Shown piece after piece: positions 1-8,257 of a stretch of 64,000 bases of DNA (position 1 is the stretch's first letter; each line of letters starts with the position of its first letter). The notes below the pieces were generated by a model. It saw nothing but the letters and a program-made list of their open reading frames with translations, did not search any database and had not been told where the DNA came from. This DNA comes from Desulfovibrio sp. Its GTDB lineage: Bacteria > Desulfobacterota > Desulfovibrionia > Desulfovibrionales > Desulfovibrionaceae. The stretch covers positions 62,001 through 126,000 of the forward strand of contig JAFXOX010000046.1 of assembly GCA_017528345.1 (NCBI GenBank), in the 5' to 3' direction. Position numbers and translations under genes: made by a program.

Positions 1-810
1 GGCAATACGGTCTTTAATGACGAGCTTTTTGCCGGCAGGAAGTTTTCCACCATGTTTTTCCCAAAGCTCGGCCTCAGTAATGGTCACATCGCCATAGGCT
101 TCCGCCGCGAGCTCATAGCCCCACTGCCGAAAACCACCTTCCGTAAACTTCATGATATTGCCCTTGTGCACTAGGGTCACGCTTTCCCTGCCATGGCTCA
201 GGGCATATTCAATGGCCATACGGACGAGACGTTGACTGCCGAATTTACTGATAGGCTTGATACCGATGCCTGAATCCTCACGGATTTTGCGTCCTGACAG
301 TTTCTCCACCAGGGCGATGACCTCCTTTGCTTCCGGAGAATCTTTGGGCCATTCAATACCGCAATAGACATCCTCGGTATTTTCTCTGAAGACGACCATA
401 TCCACCTGTTCCGGATGTTTCACAGGCGATGGGACTGGTGGAAAATAGCGCACTGGGCGCACGCACGCATAAAGATCTAGGGTCCTGCGCAGAGCCACGT
501 TGACGCTGCGGATCCCCTTACCCACTGGCGTAGTCAAAGGCCCCTTGATGGCCACATGATATTTTCTAATGGCTTCCAGAGAGGCTTCAGGTAAGGTGTC
601 CCCGCATTCTTTCAGGGCTTTTTCACCGGCCTGAATTTCTAGCCAGTCAATGGCACGACCGCCACCGGCCTTGGCCACCGCACAGTCAAAAACTTTTCTC
701 GCCACGCCCCAGATATCAGGGCCAATACCGTCGCCGGGAACAAAGGGAATTACAGGATTTTTGGGTGTCTGAAGACGCCCGTCGGCACTCACCGTAATGG
801 CTTCACCCAT
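1..810 (-). CDS. icd: NADP-type isocitrate dehydrogenase, C-terminus cut by window edge
   Basis: Reading frame stays open from the ATG at 810 to the left edge, giving the first 270 residues. The protein oxidatively decarboxylates isocitrate to 2-oxoglutarate in the cytoplasm. Visible family signatures are the N-terminal [12 protein letters not shown], the substrate loop [16 protein letters not shown] (the serine corresponds to the regulatory Ser113 of the E. coli enzyme), [20 protein letters not shown] and [14 protein letters not shown]. These match the E. coli-like NADP enzyme, not the short NAD form. GGGAGG lies 7 nt before the ATG and decides the start. It is divergent from rplU with a 485-bp gap. 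In organisms of this type the enzyme probably supplies 2-oxoglutarate for glutamate rather than a full TCA cycle (inference). Confidence 0.95.
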   Translation of the reverse strand, partial: MGEAITVSADGRLQTPKNPVIPFVPGDGIGPDIWGVARKVFDCAVAKAGGGRAIDWLEIQAGEKALKECGDTLPEASLEAIRKYHVAIKGPLTTPVGKGIRSVNVALRRTLDLYACVRPVRYFPPVPSPVKHPEQVDMVVFRENTEDVYCGIEWPKDSPEAKEVIALVEKLSGRKIREDSGIGIKPISKFGSQRLVRMAIEYALSHGRESVTLVHKGNIMKFTEGGFRQWGYELAAEAYGDVTITEAELWEKHGGKLPAGKKLVIKDRIA

Positions 811-863
811 GGCAAACCTCCCAGAAGCTGAATTGCAGGTAAAGAGCGTGAAACAGACCAATT

Positions 864-892
864 AGAGTACAAAGCAAAAGACCTTTCCACAA
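864..892 (-). promoter_or_regulatory. Candidate sigma-70 promoter of icd
   Basis: On the minus strand TTGTGG (892-887) and TACTCT (869-864) are separated by 17 nt, about 55 nt before the icd start. An 11-bp direct repeat TACAAAGCAAA (plus strand) occurs at 868-878 and 922-932, one copy overlapping the -10 region, and could be an operator. Motif match only. Confidence 0.4.
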
Positions 893-1010
893 GCAAAAAT
901 GCACGAAATACCTCACTACACTACAAAGCAAAGGAATTTGCCTTTTCGCACACTCCCCGCATAGCCGTTTCATGGGAGAATCGGGCTGGGCTTCAACAGT
1001 CACAGCGTGG

Positions 1011-1237
1011 GTCGATTTTTTCCTTGAAAGATCGGGAGCTCTGCCAGGAACTTGGCAATATCTCCCAGCTTTCAGGCTATGGCGTTGCCACCCTCGACGT
1101 TACGCCATTGGCCAATAGCAAGCGTGTCTGGGTTTTGCTGTGATCTGTGCCAAAGGCGCTTGCCGCGCAAACATGCAGACAAAGGAGAGGAGGAGGTCAT
1201 CGCACGCTGAGACCGTGACGGAATTTTGCCGGAACTC
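1011..1237. other. Gene-free stretch between icd and rplU with two hairpins
   Basis: The icd-rplU gap (811-1295) has no convincing gene; its small open frames lack ribosome sites and family features. It contains a nested stem-loop at 1034-1066 (GGGAG paired with CTCCC, then TGCCA paired with TGGCA) and a second stem ATGGCGT/ACGCCAT at 1079-1108. Neither is followed by a T-run, so they are not simple terminators. They could be part of an unrecognised RNA or be chance. Confidence 0.35.
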
Positions 1238-1268
1238 TTGACTTTTTCAGCTACTTGGGGCAAAGAAT
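1238..1268 (+). promoter_or_regulatory. Candidate promoter of rplU-rpmA
   Basis: TTGACT at 1238-1243 is a good -35 box. The best -10 match, AAGAAT at 1263-1268, is 19 nt away, which is longer than ideal. The position, 30-60 nt before the rplU start, is right. Weak support. Confidence 0.35.
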
Positions 1269-1295
1269 ATCTTCCCATTTTCGGAGGTTCTCATC

Positions 1296-1604
1296 ATGTA
1301 TGCAATTATAGAAACTGGTGGCAAACAGTACCGCGTTGAGGAAGGTTCCCGCATCAGCGTGGAAAAACTCCCCGTCAAGGCCGGAAATACCCTCACCCTG
1401 GACAAGGTGCTGATGATCGGCGGCGCCGAGACCAAGATCGGTACCCCCTATGTTCAGGGTTCCTCTGTCACCGCTGAAGTTGTGGAACAGGGTCGTGGAC
1501 CCCGTATCCGTGTTTTCAAACGCTGGCGTCGTAATGACAGCCGCAGACTCAAGGGTCATCGTCAGTATCTGACCACGCTGCGCATTACAGGCATCACTGC
1601 CTAG
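1296..1604 (+). CDS. rplU: 50S ribosomal protein L21
   Basis: The 102-residue product is a large-subunit ribosomal protein that binds 23S rRNA domain I. The start [18 protein letters not shown] and the C-terminal block [17 protein letters not shown] are typical of L21, and the length is normal. A TCGGAGG site 9 nt before the ATG sets the start. It is the first gene of the conserved rplU-rpmA-obgE order, with rpmA 16 nt downstream. Its C-terminus ends in TGITA, the normal end of the fold. Nothing unusual is seen. Confidence 0.98.
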   Translation: MYAIIETGGKQYRVEEGSRISVEKLPVKAGNTLTLDKVLMIGGAETKIGTPYVQGSSVTAEVVEQGRGPRIRVFKRWRRNDSRRLKGHRQYLTTLRITGITA

Positions 1605-1620
1605 GTTTTAGGAGGATATC

Positions 1621-1899
1621 ATGGCTCACAAGAAAGCTGGCGGCTCATCACGCAACGGCCGCGACAGCGCCGGTCAGAGACGCGGCGTCAAACGCTTCAG
1701 CGGTGAAAAAGTTCTGGCTGGCAATATAATCGTGCGCCAGCTTGGCACCACCGTCTATCCCGGACAAAATGTCGGCATGGGCAGGGACTATACCCTTTTT
1801 GCCAAGATCGACGGGACTGTCCGTTTTGAAAAATATGTGCGCAGACGCCGCGTCTTAAAGCGTGTGCATGTGGACTGCGCAGAAAACGTATCGCAGTAA
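1621..1899 (+). CDS. rpmA: 50S ribosomal protein L27
   Basis: The 92-residue protein begins [20 protein letters not shown], the flexible N-terminal arm of L27 that reaches the peptidyl transferase centre, and continues with the [23 protein letters not shown] core. The start follows TAGGAGGATATC directly. The N-terminus carries no Firmicute-type cleaved extension, in line with a Gram-negative host. It sits between rplU and obgE. The C-terminal tail is basic ([12 protein letters not shown]). A stem-loop with a T-rich tail follows and may reduce transcription into obgE. Confidence 0.98.
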   Translation: MAHKKAGGSSRNGRDSAGQRRGVKRFSGEKVLAGNIIVRQLGTTVYPGQNVGMGRDYTLFAKIDGTVRFEKYVRRRRVLKRVHVDCAENVSQ

Positions 1900-1931
1900 G
1901 GCGTACTCGCCAACTGCCATAAACGATCTGC

Positions 1932-1968
1932 AAGAGGAAGAACCTTCCAGGCTCTTCCTCTTTTCTTT
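1932..1968 (+). terminator. Stem-loop with T-rich tail between rpmA and obgE
   Basis: A perfect 10-bp stem AAGAGGAAGA/TCTTCCTCTT (1932-1941 with 1953-1962) encloses an 11-nt loop and runs into TTCTTT. obgE starts 35 nt later on the same strand, so it is probably a partial terminator that sets the ratio of ribosomal proteins to Obg. Confidence 0.6.
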
Positions 1969-2002
1969 GGCAGCAATGCGGGTGCTTTTTTGAGGTAAGA
2001 GC

Positions 2003-3112
2003 ATGCGTTTTATCGATGAAGCCACGATTCAGATCAGTGCCGGGCATGGTGGCCACGGCTGCGTGTCCTTTCGCAGGGAAAAATTCATTCCCAAGGGAGG
2101 TCCCGACGGCGGCAATGGTGGCGACGGGGGATCAGTCTATCTTCAGGCGGACAAACGCCTGCTCTCACTTTATGACTTTCGTCTGAAGCGCAGCTATACG
2201 GCGCAAAACGGCAAGCCTGGCCAGGGCAGTCAATGTGACGGCCGCAAAGGCGAAGATCTTGTGCTGGGGCTGCCGCCAGGCACGCAGGTCTATGTCCAGG
2301 ATGATGACGGTGAACATCTCCTGACCGATCTGGATGGCGGCGATGAGCTTGTTCTGGCAGCCAAAGGTGGCAGAGGCGGGAAGGGCAATGAATTTTTTAA
2401 AAGTGCAACGCAGAGAGCCCCACGTTTTGCCCAGAAAGGCGAGGACGGAGAACGTCGCAATCTTCATCTCGTCCTCAAAATTTTGGCCGATGTAGGACTT
2501 CTAGGTCTGCCCAATGCCGGGAAGTCCACCTTTATCAGCGCGGTTTCCCAGGCGCGCCCCAAGATTGCCCCCTATCCTTTCACAACCCTTGAGCCTCAGC
2601 TTGGCGTTGTCTTCAATGACCACGATGCTGATAAACGTCTGGTTATGGCTGACATTCCCGGTCTTGTGGAAGGGGCCCATCTTGGCCAGGGTCTCGGGCA
2701 CCGTTTTCTCAGGCATATCGAGCGTACACGTTTTCTCATTCACATCCTCAGTTGTGAAGAGCTGAGTCTTGAAGATCCTTGGGCGGGCTTTGCCCTCCTC
2801 GACGAGGAGCTCAAAAATTTTCATGCGGAATTGGCGCAGCGCAAGCAGATCAGGGTCATCAACAAAATAGATCTTCTTGATCCTGAAACCTTGAAGGCCC
2901 TGCAGGAAAAAGCAAAGAGCAGCCAAGAGAATATTTTTTTCATTTCTGCCAAAGACCACATTGGTATCGACACGCTGATGCAGGCTGTCTGGCAGGAATT
3001 TGACAGACTTCCTCCAGGAACGCCCCTTCTGCAGACGGATTTTCCCAACAATACCACAGAAGCAGCAGAGGACGATTTTCCTGACATTGAAGTCCACTAT
3101 CAAGCCTACTAA
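2003..3112 (+). CDS. obgE: GTPase Obg/CgtA
   Basis: The 369-residue GTPase acts on late 50S subunit assembly and stress control. The N-terminal Obg fold is glycine-rich (GGHGCVSFRREKFIPKGGPDGGNGGDGG). The G domain has the G1 motif GLPNAGKST near residue 170, the switch II motif DIPGLVEGAHLGQGLGHRFLRH, and NKIDLL as G4. The short acidic tail lacks the extra OCT domain of Gram-positive Obg proteins. The start follows GAGGTAAGAGC. It lies in the standard rplU-rpmA-obgE-proB order, and proB begins 22 nt after its stop, so the two are likely cotranscribed. Confidence 0.97.
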   Translation: MRFIDEATIQISAGHGGHGCVSFRREKFIPKGGPDGGNGGDGGSVYLQADKRLLSLYDFRLKRSYTAQNGKPGQGSQCDGRKGEDLVLGLPPGTQVYVQDDDGEHLLTDLDGGDELVLAAKGGRGGKGNEFFKSATQRAPRFAQKGEDGERRNLHLVLKILADVGLLGLPNAGKSTFISAVSQARPKIAPYPFTTLEPQLGVVFNDHDADKRLVMADIPGLVEGAHLGQGLGHRFLRHIERTRFLIHILSCEELSLEDPWAGFALLDEELKNFHAELAQRKQIRVINKIDLLDPETLKALQEKAKSSQENIFFISAKDHIGIDTLMQAVWQEFDRLPPGTPLLQTDFPNNTTEAAEDDFPDIEVHYQAY

Positions 3113-3134
3113 GAGGCTAGCAGAGGGGCCCGCT

Positions 3135-4307
3135 ATGGATGACTCCAAGGAGAGCTGGCGACAGGAACGAGCTCTGGTACTCAAGGAAGCACACTGCATT
3201 GTCTTTAAAGTGGGCAGCGCCGTACTCACCAATACCCAGGGGCTTGACAATGAGGTAATCTCACATTTGGCAGCGCAGATGGCCGACATCTGGAAGGCTA
3301 GGCTCGGCCGGCGCATTGTCCTCGTCACTTCGGCAGCCGTTGCTGCAGGTCGCAGCGTTTTACGCAAACTCGGACAGGATGCGGAAAAGACCGGACTTTC
3401 AGCCCGTCAGGCCATAGCCGCCATTGGTCAGTGCCAGCTGATGCAGGCCTGGGATGAAGCCTTTACCGCCCATGGCCTTGCCACAGCCCAGGTACTTCTC
3501 ACCCGTGAGGATCTGCGCGTGCGCCAGCATTTCCTCAATGTCCGTAATACCTTTGCGGAACTCATGGACTGGGGTATTTTACCCATTGTCAATGAAAACG
3601 ATACGGTTTCCGTGCAGGAGCTGAAATTTGGAGACAATGACAATCTCTCAAGCCTTCTGGCAAATCTCGTGCATGCCGATCTTGTGGTCAATCTCACCCA
3701 GGCTCCGGGCGTAAAAGCCAGTGATCCGCAAAAAAATCCCGAGGCACCTGTTCTTGAGCATATCGCAGACATTGCCAGTCTTGACATCACAAAAATCTGT
3801 GGCAGCAAAAGCAATGTCGGTACAGGCGGCATGTACTCCAAGCTCAAGGCCGCCCGCAGGACAGCCCAGATTGGGGTTCCAACGCTCATCCTGCCTGGCC
3901 GGCAAAAAGATATCCTGACCTTGGCCTTTCACGGCCAATCAGGCCTTGGCACCTATATTCAGCCCAATCGTGATATTGTCTCACGCCGTAAATACTGGCT
4001 CGCCTATCAGACCGATCCCTGTGGCATTCTCTTTGTTGATCAGGGAGCTGCCAGTGCCCTGCTGCACGATGGTCGCAGTCTCCTGCCCGGCGGTATCTGC
4101 CGTGTCGAAGGCAATTTTCAGGAAGGCGCACTTGTTGCCATCAGAAAAGATGACGAAGAAATCGGAGTGGGACTCTCCAATTACAGTTCTCAGCAGATTG
4201 CCCGCATTATGGGGCTCAAGCGTCATGAAGTTGCGGCCATCCTCGGTGATGCCCATTATCCTGACGTCATTCACCGCGACAATCTTCTCCTGCACGCTGT
4301 TGTCTAA
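3135..4307 (+). CDS. proB: Glutamate 5-kinase with PUA domain
   Basis: The 390-residue enzyme phosphorylates glutamate in the first step of proline synthesis. The amino-acid kinase domain shows FKVGSAVLTN, VTSAAVAAG, PIVNENDTVS and FGDNDNLSSLLA with the GTGGMYSKLKAA segment. A C-terminal PUA domain (DPCGILFVDQGAASALL to IARIMG) makes the long form of the enzyme. The frame is open upstream to 3000 inside obgE, but the ATG at 3135, preceded by AGAGGGG, matches the family N-terminus. It converges on the next gene; their stops overlap by 4 bp. proA is not in this window. Confidence 0.96.
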   Translation: MDDSKESWRQERALVLKEAHCIVFKVGSAVLTNTQGLDNEVISHLAAQMADIWKARLGRRIVLVTSAAVAAGRSVLRKLGQDAEKTGLSARQAIAAIGQCQLMQAWDEAFTAHGLATAQVLLTREDLRVRQHFLNVRNTFAELMDWGILPIVNENDTVSVQELKFGDNDNLSSLLANLVHADLVVNLTQAPGVKASDPQKNPEAPVLEHIADIASLDITKICGSKSNVGTGGMYSKLKAARRTAQIGVPTLILPGRQKDILTLAFHGQSGLGTYIQPNRDIVSRRKYWLAYQTDPCGILFVDQGAASALLHDGRSLLPGGICRVEGNFQEGALVAIRKDDEEIGVGLSNYSSQQIARIMGLKRHEVAAILGDAHYPDVIHRDNLLLHAVV

Positions 4308-4984
4308 ATCAGAGCTTCCTTGGCCAGACAAGAGACGCTTTTCTCATAGACGTTTTTGCCGTCAAAGAGTAGACAAAGTTCCTCATGACCAGCTTCGGCA
4401 AGCCTACGTAGCTGCGGAGCATCCATGAGTTGCTTCGGCAGACGTGAAAGCGCCCAAGCGGCCATGCCCCGACAGATGATATCGCTGTCCTGGAGGCCTT
4501 TGAGAAGCCAGGGGCGCCAGCCGGAACAAAGGTCGGGCCTGGCCTCAGCAAAGCGTCCACACGCCCAATAGCAGGAACGCCGCAAAATATCGTGATCACA
4601 AAAATTGTCCTCACGGCCAAGATCAATAACGTAGGTAATGAGAATTCTGTGAAACTCACGGGCAAGAAGCGGGCTAGCTACAAGGGTCTCAGCAAAGGCC
4701 TCCGGTATGCCCCAGCCAATATTGCCGCTTTCCTCGCTCAAATGCCACATATAACGGCGCACGACATTTCTTGCCTTTTCAGGCTCCTTTTCGGCTATGC
4801 CTGCCACAGTCATACCAAGGGCTAACGCCGCTTTGTGCCGCATCAACGGCTCAAGAAGCAAAAAGGAAAAAAGCGGGCCCACACTGGTCTGACCACCCCG
4901 AGCAATGTCACAAAGTCTGCTCTGCCAGCCTTCGTCCTCCAACGCCTCCCTGATGACTTTTTTTGCCTGCCGCATTCTCGCCAT
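4304..4984 (-). CDS. HEAT-like repeat protein of the DVU0298 type
   Basis: The 226-residue soluble protein looks all-helical, with repeated paired helices (MRHKAALALGMTVAGIAEKEPEKARNVVRRYMWHLSEESGNIGWGIPEAFAETL and similar blocks), the pattern of HEAT/armadillo-type solenoids. I recall the family as a conserved Desulfovibrio protein of unknown role; this is from memory and not searched. The conserved W-x-L-S-E-E-S-G-N-IGWGIPE block and the cysteine-containing RRSCYWACGRFAEARP are the most distinctive parts. The start is taken at the ATG at 4984, 8 nt after GGAGG; an in-frame TTG lies 5 codons upstream. It is convergent with proB and 20 nt downstream of the next minus-strand gene. Confidence 0.8.
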   Translation of the reverse strand: MARMRQAKKVIREALEDEGWQSRLCDIARGGQTSVGPLFSFLLLEPLMRHKAALALGMTVAGIAEKEPEKARNVVRRYMWHLSEESGNIGWGIPEAFAETLVASPLLAREFHRILITYVIDLGREDNFCDHDILRRSCYWACGRFAEARPDLCSGWRPWLLKGLQDSDIICRGMAAWALSRLPKQLMDAPQLRRLAEAGHEELCLLFDGKNVYEKSVSCLAKEALI

Positions 4985-5004
4985 ACGTTTTTCCTCCAAA
5001 GTCC

Positions 5005-5739
5005 TCAGGCCAAAGGCTGAAGTCCAATAGTCCCTAGGATATCTCGCAACATCTTCTGCATTTCTCCGTACAGAGACAAATTTTGCGTAAGATCCTGAAT
5101 GTCCTGAAAAACCACCACATGACAGCCGCGGGCGTGATGCTGGCTGTAGGGAACGACTGTTTTTCCCAAAAGGGCAAGCCCAGCTTCCTGGCCCAGGATC
5201 ATCACGGCCTCAGCCTTGAGTCGGCTCACGCCACTCCAGAAAAGCTCCGGACAGGGCGCAGCCTCGGGCAGCTGATACGGCCAAAAGGTATGCGTGCCCT
5301 GCGGGTAGACCGGGCTTTCCTTAAGAATGCGGGTCAAAAAAGCTCGCCGTTCTGCAAGACCCGGGCTTTGCTTTTGAAGAAGATCACTGCCAAGCAGGCG
5401 ATAGGTCCAGACCACATGGCCTTGCTTGACGCGCCCCAAAAGTGTCTGCCAGATGGCGGGCCAGGACTGAGACTGCACAGCAGAAACGTGAGGAACGTGT
5501 ACGGTCTTTGGCGATTTTGGAGCAGTTTGCGGAGCCTGCTTTGGTTGCGGGGCAGCTCTTCGTTGTGGAAATCGACCCTGCATCTCATGCCGTTGCACCT
5601 GGTCTGCTCCCAGTCCCGGTTCCTTGCCCGTCAACAGCGAGAGCTCCGGAGGCAGGGCCTCTTCCCGCAAAAGCGTTGCAAGCCCCCTGTTCAGCCAAAG
5701 CCTGCTCAACAGGTCGCTGTTTGCAAAAGCCACGTGCAT
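5005..5739 (-). CDS. Unknown protein coupled to coaBC
   Basis: I do not recognise this 244-residue protein. It has a leucine-rich N-terminus (FANSDLLSRLWLNRGLATLLREE), a proline/lysine-rich linker around residues 60-80 (QPKQAPQTAPKSPK) and a better-ordered C-terminal half with HTFWPYQLPE, ELFWSGVSRLKAEAVMILGQEA and a short histidine patch YSQHHARGCHVVVF. No signal peptide or membrane segment is seen. The frame is open to 5778, but the ATG at 5739 directly follows CTGGAGGTT and overlaps the coaBC stop by 34 bp, so translation is probably coupled. The C-terminal half has the look of a small alpha/beta domain. Function is open. Confidence 0.75.
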   Translation of the reverse strand: MHVAFANSDLLSRLWLNRGLATLLREEALPPELSLLTGKEPGLGADQVQRHEMQGRFPQRRAAPQPKQAPQTAPKSPKTVHVPHVSAVQSQSWPAIWQTLLGRVKQGHVVWTYRLLGSDLLQKQSPGLAERRAFLTRILKESPVYPQGTHTFWPYQLPEAAPCPELFWSGVSRLKAEAVMILGQEAGLALLGKTVVPYSQHHARGCHVVVFQDIQDLTQNLSLYGEMQKMLRDILGTIGLQPLA

Positions 5740-6950
5740 AACCTCCAGGCGACATCGGCCTTGCTCATGGATGGCCATTTTTCGCTGCGTTCAGCGTCCA
5801 CGACAGCCATAGTATTGGTTGCGGAAACAAAGCCGCTATCCTGGGCATTGACGCAATTGGCCGCCAAAAGATCCGCTCCCTTGCGAGCTCTTTTTTCCTT
5901 GGCAAGAGCCAGAAGCTGATCCATGTCAGAAGCTGTTTCTGCAGCAAAGGCCAGAATTTTTTGCTCTGGCCTTTTCCTTTGGCTAAGCTCAAGCAGTATG
6001 TCCGTATTTTTATGAAACGGCAGATCAAAATGCTCAGGAAACTGCGCTTTTTTGCATTTCTCAGGCAAAGGTCTGGCGTCTGGGGCAAAGTCGCTGACAG
6101 CTGCGGTGAAGATCCCCATATCGGCATGCGCAAAGAGCTCACAGGCTCTGGCATACATTTCTGAGGCCGAGGTCACGCTATAGCGCTTGATGTCAGAGGG
6201 CAAATCAAAAGCCACAGAGCTTCCACAGACGGCGGAAACCTGTGCCCCCCTGAGCCAGCAGCTCAAGGCAAGATCTGCTCCCATGCGACCACTTGAGGGA
6301 TTGGACCAGAAACGCACGCCATCCCAAAATTCCCGTGTGGGCCCTAAGGTCAGCATAACCCTACGACCAGCAAAATCCTGGGGTGAAAGAGCTCTGAGCA
6401 CGGCCCAAAAAAGCTCAGAAATCTCACAGAGTCTTCCCTGACCGAGGTCGCCGCAGGCTGTTGACCCGCAGCCAGGTTCCAGGACGGTCCATCCGCGCTC
6501 ACGCAAAAGCTTAATATTGGCCTGTACAGCCTGATTATGCCACATTTTGGGATTCATAGCCGGCGCTATAAGCAAAGGTCCTGCAAAAGCCAGGGCTTGC
6601 GTGGCAAGGAGATCAGAGGCAGCCCCTTGCGCAAGACGTGAGATACTATTGGCTGATGCCGGAGCTATGAGCAGGGCATGCGCGATTTCACCTGGTTCAA
6701 GATGCGCAAAGGGCGTGAGCTGACTGCCATCAGCATAAACGGGGGCGGCTCCCAGCGCCTCAAAGAGCAGCGGCGTGACAAATTGCCGGGCCCCCTGGCT
6801 GAGAGTTACAGAAACCTGTACCCCGATTTTCTGCAAAAGCCTGAGCAAATCGCAGGTGCGGTATGCGGCTATGGATCCTGTCACGCCCAGATGCAAACGT
6901 TTTCCCTGAAACTGTCGGCTATCAGAAAAAAGATAATCGTTATGCGACAT
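5706..6950 (-). CDS. coaBC: Bifunctional phosphopantothenoylcysteine decarboxylase/synthetase
   Basis: The 414-residue flavoprotein ligates cysteine to 4'-phosphopantothenate and decarboxylates the product in CoA synthesis. The N-terminal decarboxylase (about residues 18-190) shows GVTGSIAAYRTCDLLR, a PASANSISRLAQGAASDLL block and the PAMNPKMW motif; the C-terminal CTP-dependent synthetase has the typical LTLGPTREFWDGVRFWSNPSSGRMG and AAVSDF. Length is normal. The ATG follows AAAGGGATTTAT. It is divergent from queA and overlaps the unknown downstream gene. Confidence 0.96.
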   Translation of the reverse strand: MSHNDYLFSDSRQFQGKRLHLGVTGSIAAYRTCDLLRLLQKIGVQVSVTLSQGARQFVTPLLFEALGAAPVYADGSQLTPFAHLEPGEIAHALLIAPASANSISRLAQGAASDLLATQALAFAGPLLIAPAMNPKMWHNQAVQANIKLLRERGWTVLEPGCGSTACGDLGQGRLCEISELFWAVLRALSPQDFAGRRVMLTLGPTREFWDGVRFWSNPSSGRMGADLALSCWLRGAQVSAVCGSSVAFDLPSDIKRYSVTSASEMYARACELFAHADMGIFTAAVSDFAPDARPLPEKCKKAQFPEHFDLPFHKNTDILLELSQRKRPEQKILAFAAETASDMDQLLALAKEKRARKGADLLAANCVNAQDSGFVSATNTMAVVDAERSEKWPSMSKADVAWRLCTWLLQTATC

Positions 6951-7050
6951 ATAAATCCCTTTGTGGAAAGAGCTAGCTTTCGACGTCCTCTTTGCTGTCT
7001 ACGGCTAAGCTAGCTGTCCAAAGCTCTTTTTGCAAGACCGAGGTACACTC

Positions 7051-8157
7051 ATGACCAATGCTGCTGATTTTCAGCTTGCCAGTTATACCTTTCCTCTGCC
7101 ACAGACCCAGATTGCCCAGTTTCCTCCGGAAATCCGCGGCACATCCAGACTCATGGTCATGCACAGGGACCCTGAGCGTTCGCGCCCCCTCTGCGAACAC
7201 AGTGATTTTTCCCAAATCTGCCGTTTTCTGCCCAAGGGGGCCCTCCTTGTGGCCAATAATTCCCGTGTGTTGCAGGCACGGCTTTTCGGGCAACGCAAAA
7301 CAGGCGGAAAAGTTGAATTTCTGCTGCTGACCCCCTTTCCTCTCCTCAACAAAGAGCCAGGATCCACAGCCTCTGCCCCCTCACAGGCCAAAGCCTGTGG
7401 CCTTCTCCGTTCCAATGCCCGACTCCACCCTGGTGAGACCTATACGTTTGGAAACGATCTCCGTATTACCATTGATCAGGTGGAAAATTTTGGGCGCTGT
7501 CAAGTAACCTTGACCTGGTTTGGAGATCTTGCGGCCATTTTTGCTAAGCAGGGGCATATTCCCCTGCCGCCCTATATCCGACGAGCGGACAGTCCCATGG
7601 ACGCAAGTCGCTATCAAACAGTCTACGCAAAGCGTGATAAAACAGGCTCTGTGGCAGCGCCGACAGCCGGTCTGCACTTTACCGAAGCCATCCGCAACGA
7701 GCTTGAGAAATCCGGTATTTCCTGGACCGAAATCACTCTCTATGTAGGCTATGGCACATTTAGCCCTGTACGTGAAGACGACATCCGCCGCCATCAAATG
7801 CACAGTGAATACGTTGAAATTTCAGAAGACACGGCACAGGCTCTGCGCAAGGCTAAGGCAGAAGGTCGTCCGATCATTGCCGTTGGCACCACAAGCGTTC
7901 GAGCCCTTGAAGGCATGATGGCCAAAGGTCAGGGCATTATGCCCTTTCAGGGCACAACCGATATTTTCCTCTACCCTGGCAAGACCTTTCAGCTTGTGGA
8001 CGGGCTCATCACCAATTTTCATCTACCGGGCTCTTCGCTGTTGATGCTTGTATCTGCGTTGACAGGCAGAGAGCGTCTCCTTGCGGCCTATCAGGAGGCC
8101 ATTCACCAAGGCTACCGTTTTTTCTCCTATGGTGACTGCATGCTCATTGTCCCCTAG
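7051..8157 (+). CDS. queA: tRNA preQ1(34) S-adenosylmethionine ribosyltransferase-isomerase
   Basis: The 368-residue enzyme transfers the ribose of SAM onto preQ1 at tRNA position 34 to make epoxyqueuosine. Signatures include the N-terminal YTFPLPQTQIAQFPPEIRGTSRLMV, VANNSRVLQARLFG, the GKVEFLLL block, TAGLHFTEAI and the C-terminal TNFHLPGSSLLMLVSALTG. A TTG 7 codons upstream is also in frame, but the ATG at 7051 follows CGAGGTACACTC and matches the usual N-terminus. It stands alone between divergent coaBC and a strong terminator. Confidence 0.97.
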   Translation: MTNAADFQLASYTFPLPQTQIAQFPPEIRGTSRLMVMHRDPERSRPLCEHSDFSQICRFLPKGALLVANNSRVLQARLFGQRKTGGKVEFLLLTPFPLLNKEPGSTASAPSQAKACGLLRSNARLHPGETYTFGNDLRITIDQVENFGRCQVTLTWFGDLAAIFAKQGHIPLPPYIRRADSPMDASRYQTVYAKRDKTGSVAAPTAGLHFTEAIRNELEKSGISWTEITLYVGYGTFSPVREDDIRRHQMHSEYVEISEDTAQALRKAKAEGRPIIAVGTTSVRALEGMMAKGQGIMPFQGTTDIFLYPGKTFQLVDGLITNFHLPGSSLLMLVSALTGRERLLAAYQEAIHQGYRFFSYGDCMLIVP

Positions 8158-8207
8158 CTCTCACCCAACAATGGCCCAAGATGCGGCATGCCTCAAACCG
8201 TCATAAC

Positions 8208-8237
8208 GCAAAAAGCCCGCTTATGCGGGCTTTTTGC
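8208..8237. terminator. Bidirectional terminator between queA and gap
   Basis: A perfect 13-bp inverted repeat, GCAAAAAGCCCGC and GCGGGCTTTTTGC, has a TTAT loop. A and T runs on both flanks let it end both the plus-strand queA transcript and the minus-strand gap transcript. Confidence 0.92.
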
Positions 8238-8257
8238 TATATCTTCAAAGGTTTTGC

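Noticed and set aside
803..1003. 66-codon minus-strand frame with a hydrophobic middle, overlapping the icd start
   Set aside because: It overlaps the icd promoter and ribosome site and has no ribosome site of its own; the hydrophobic run comes from AT-rich promoter DNA.
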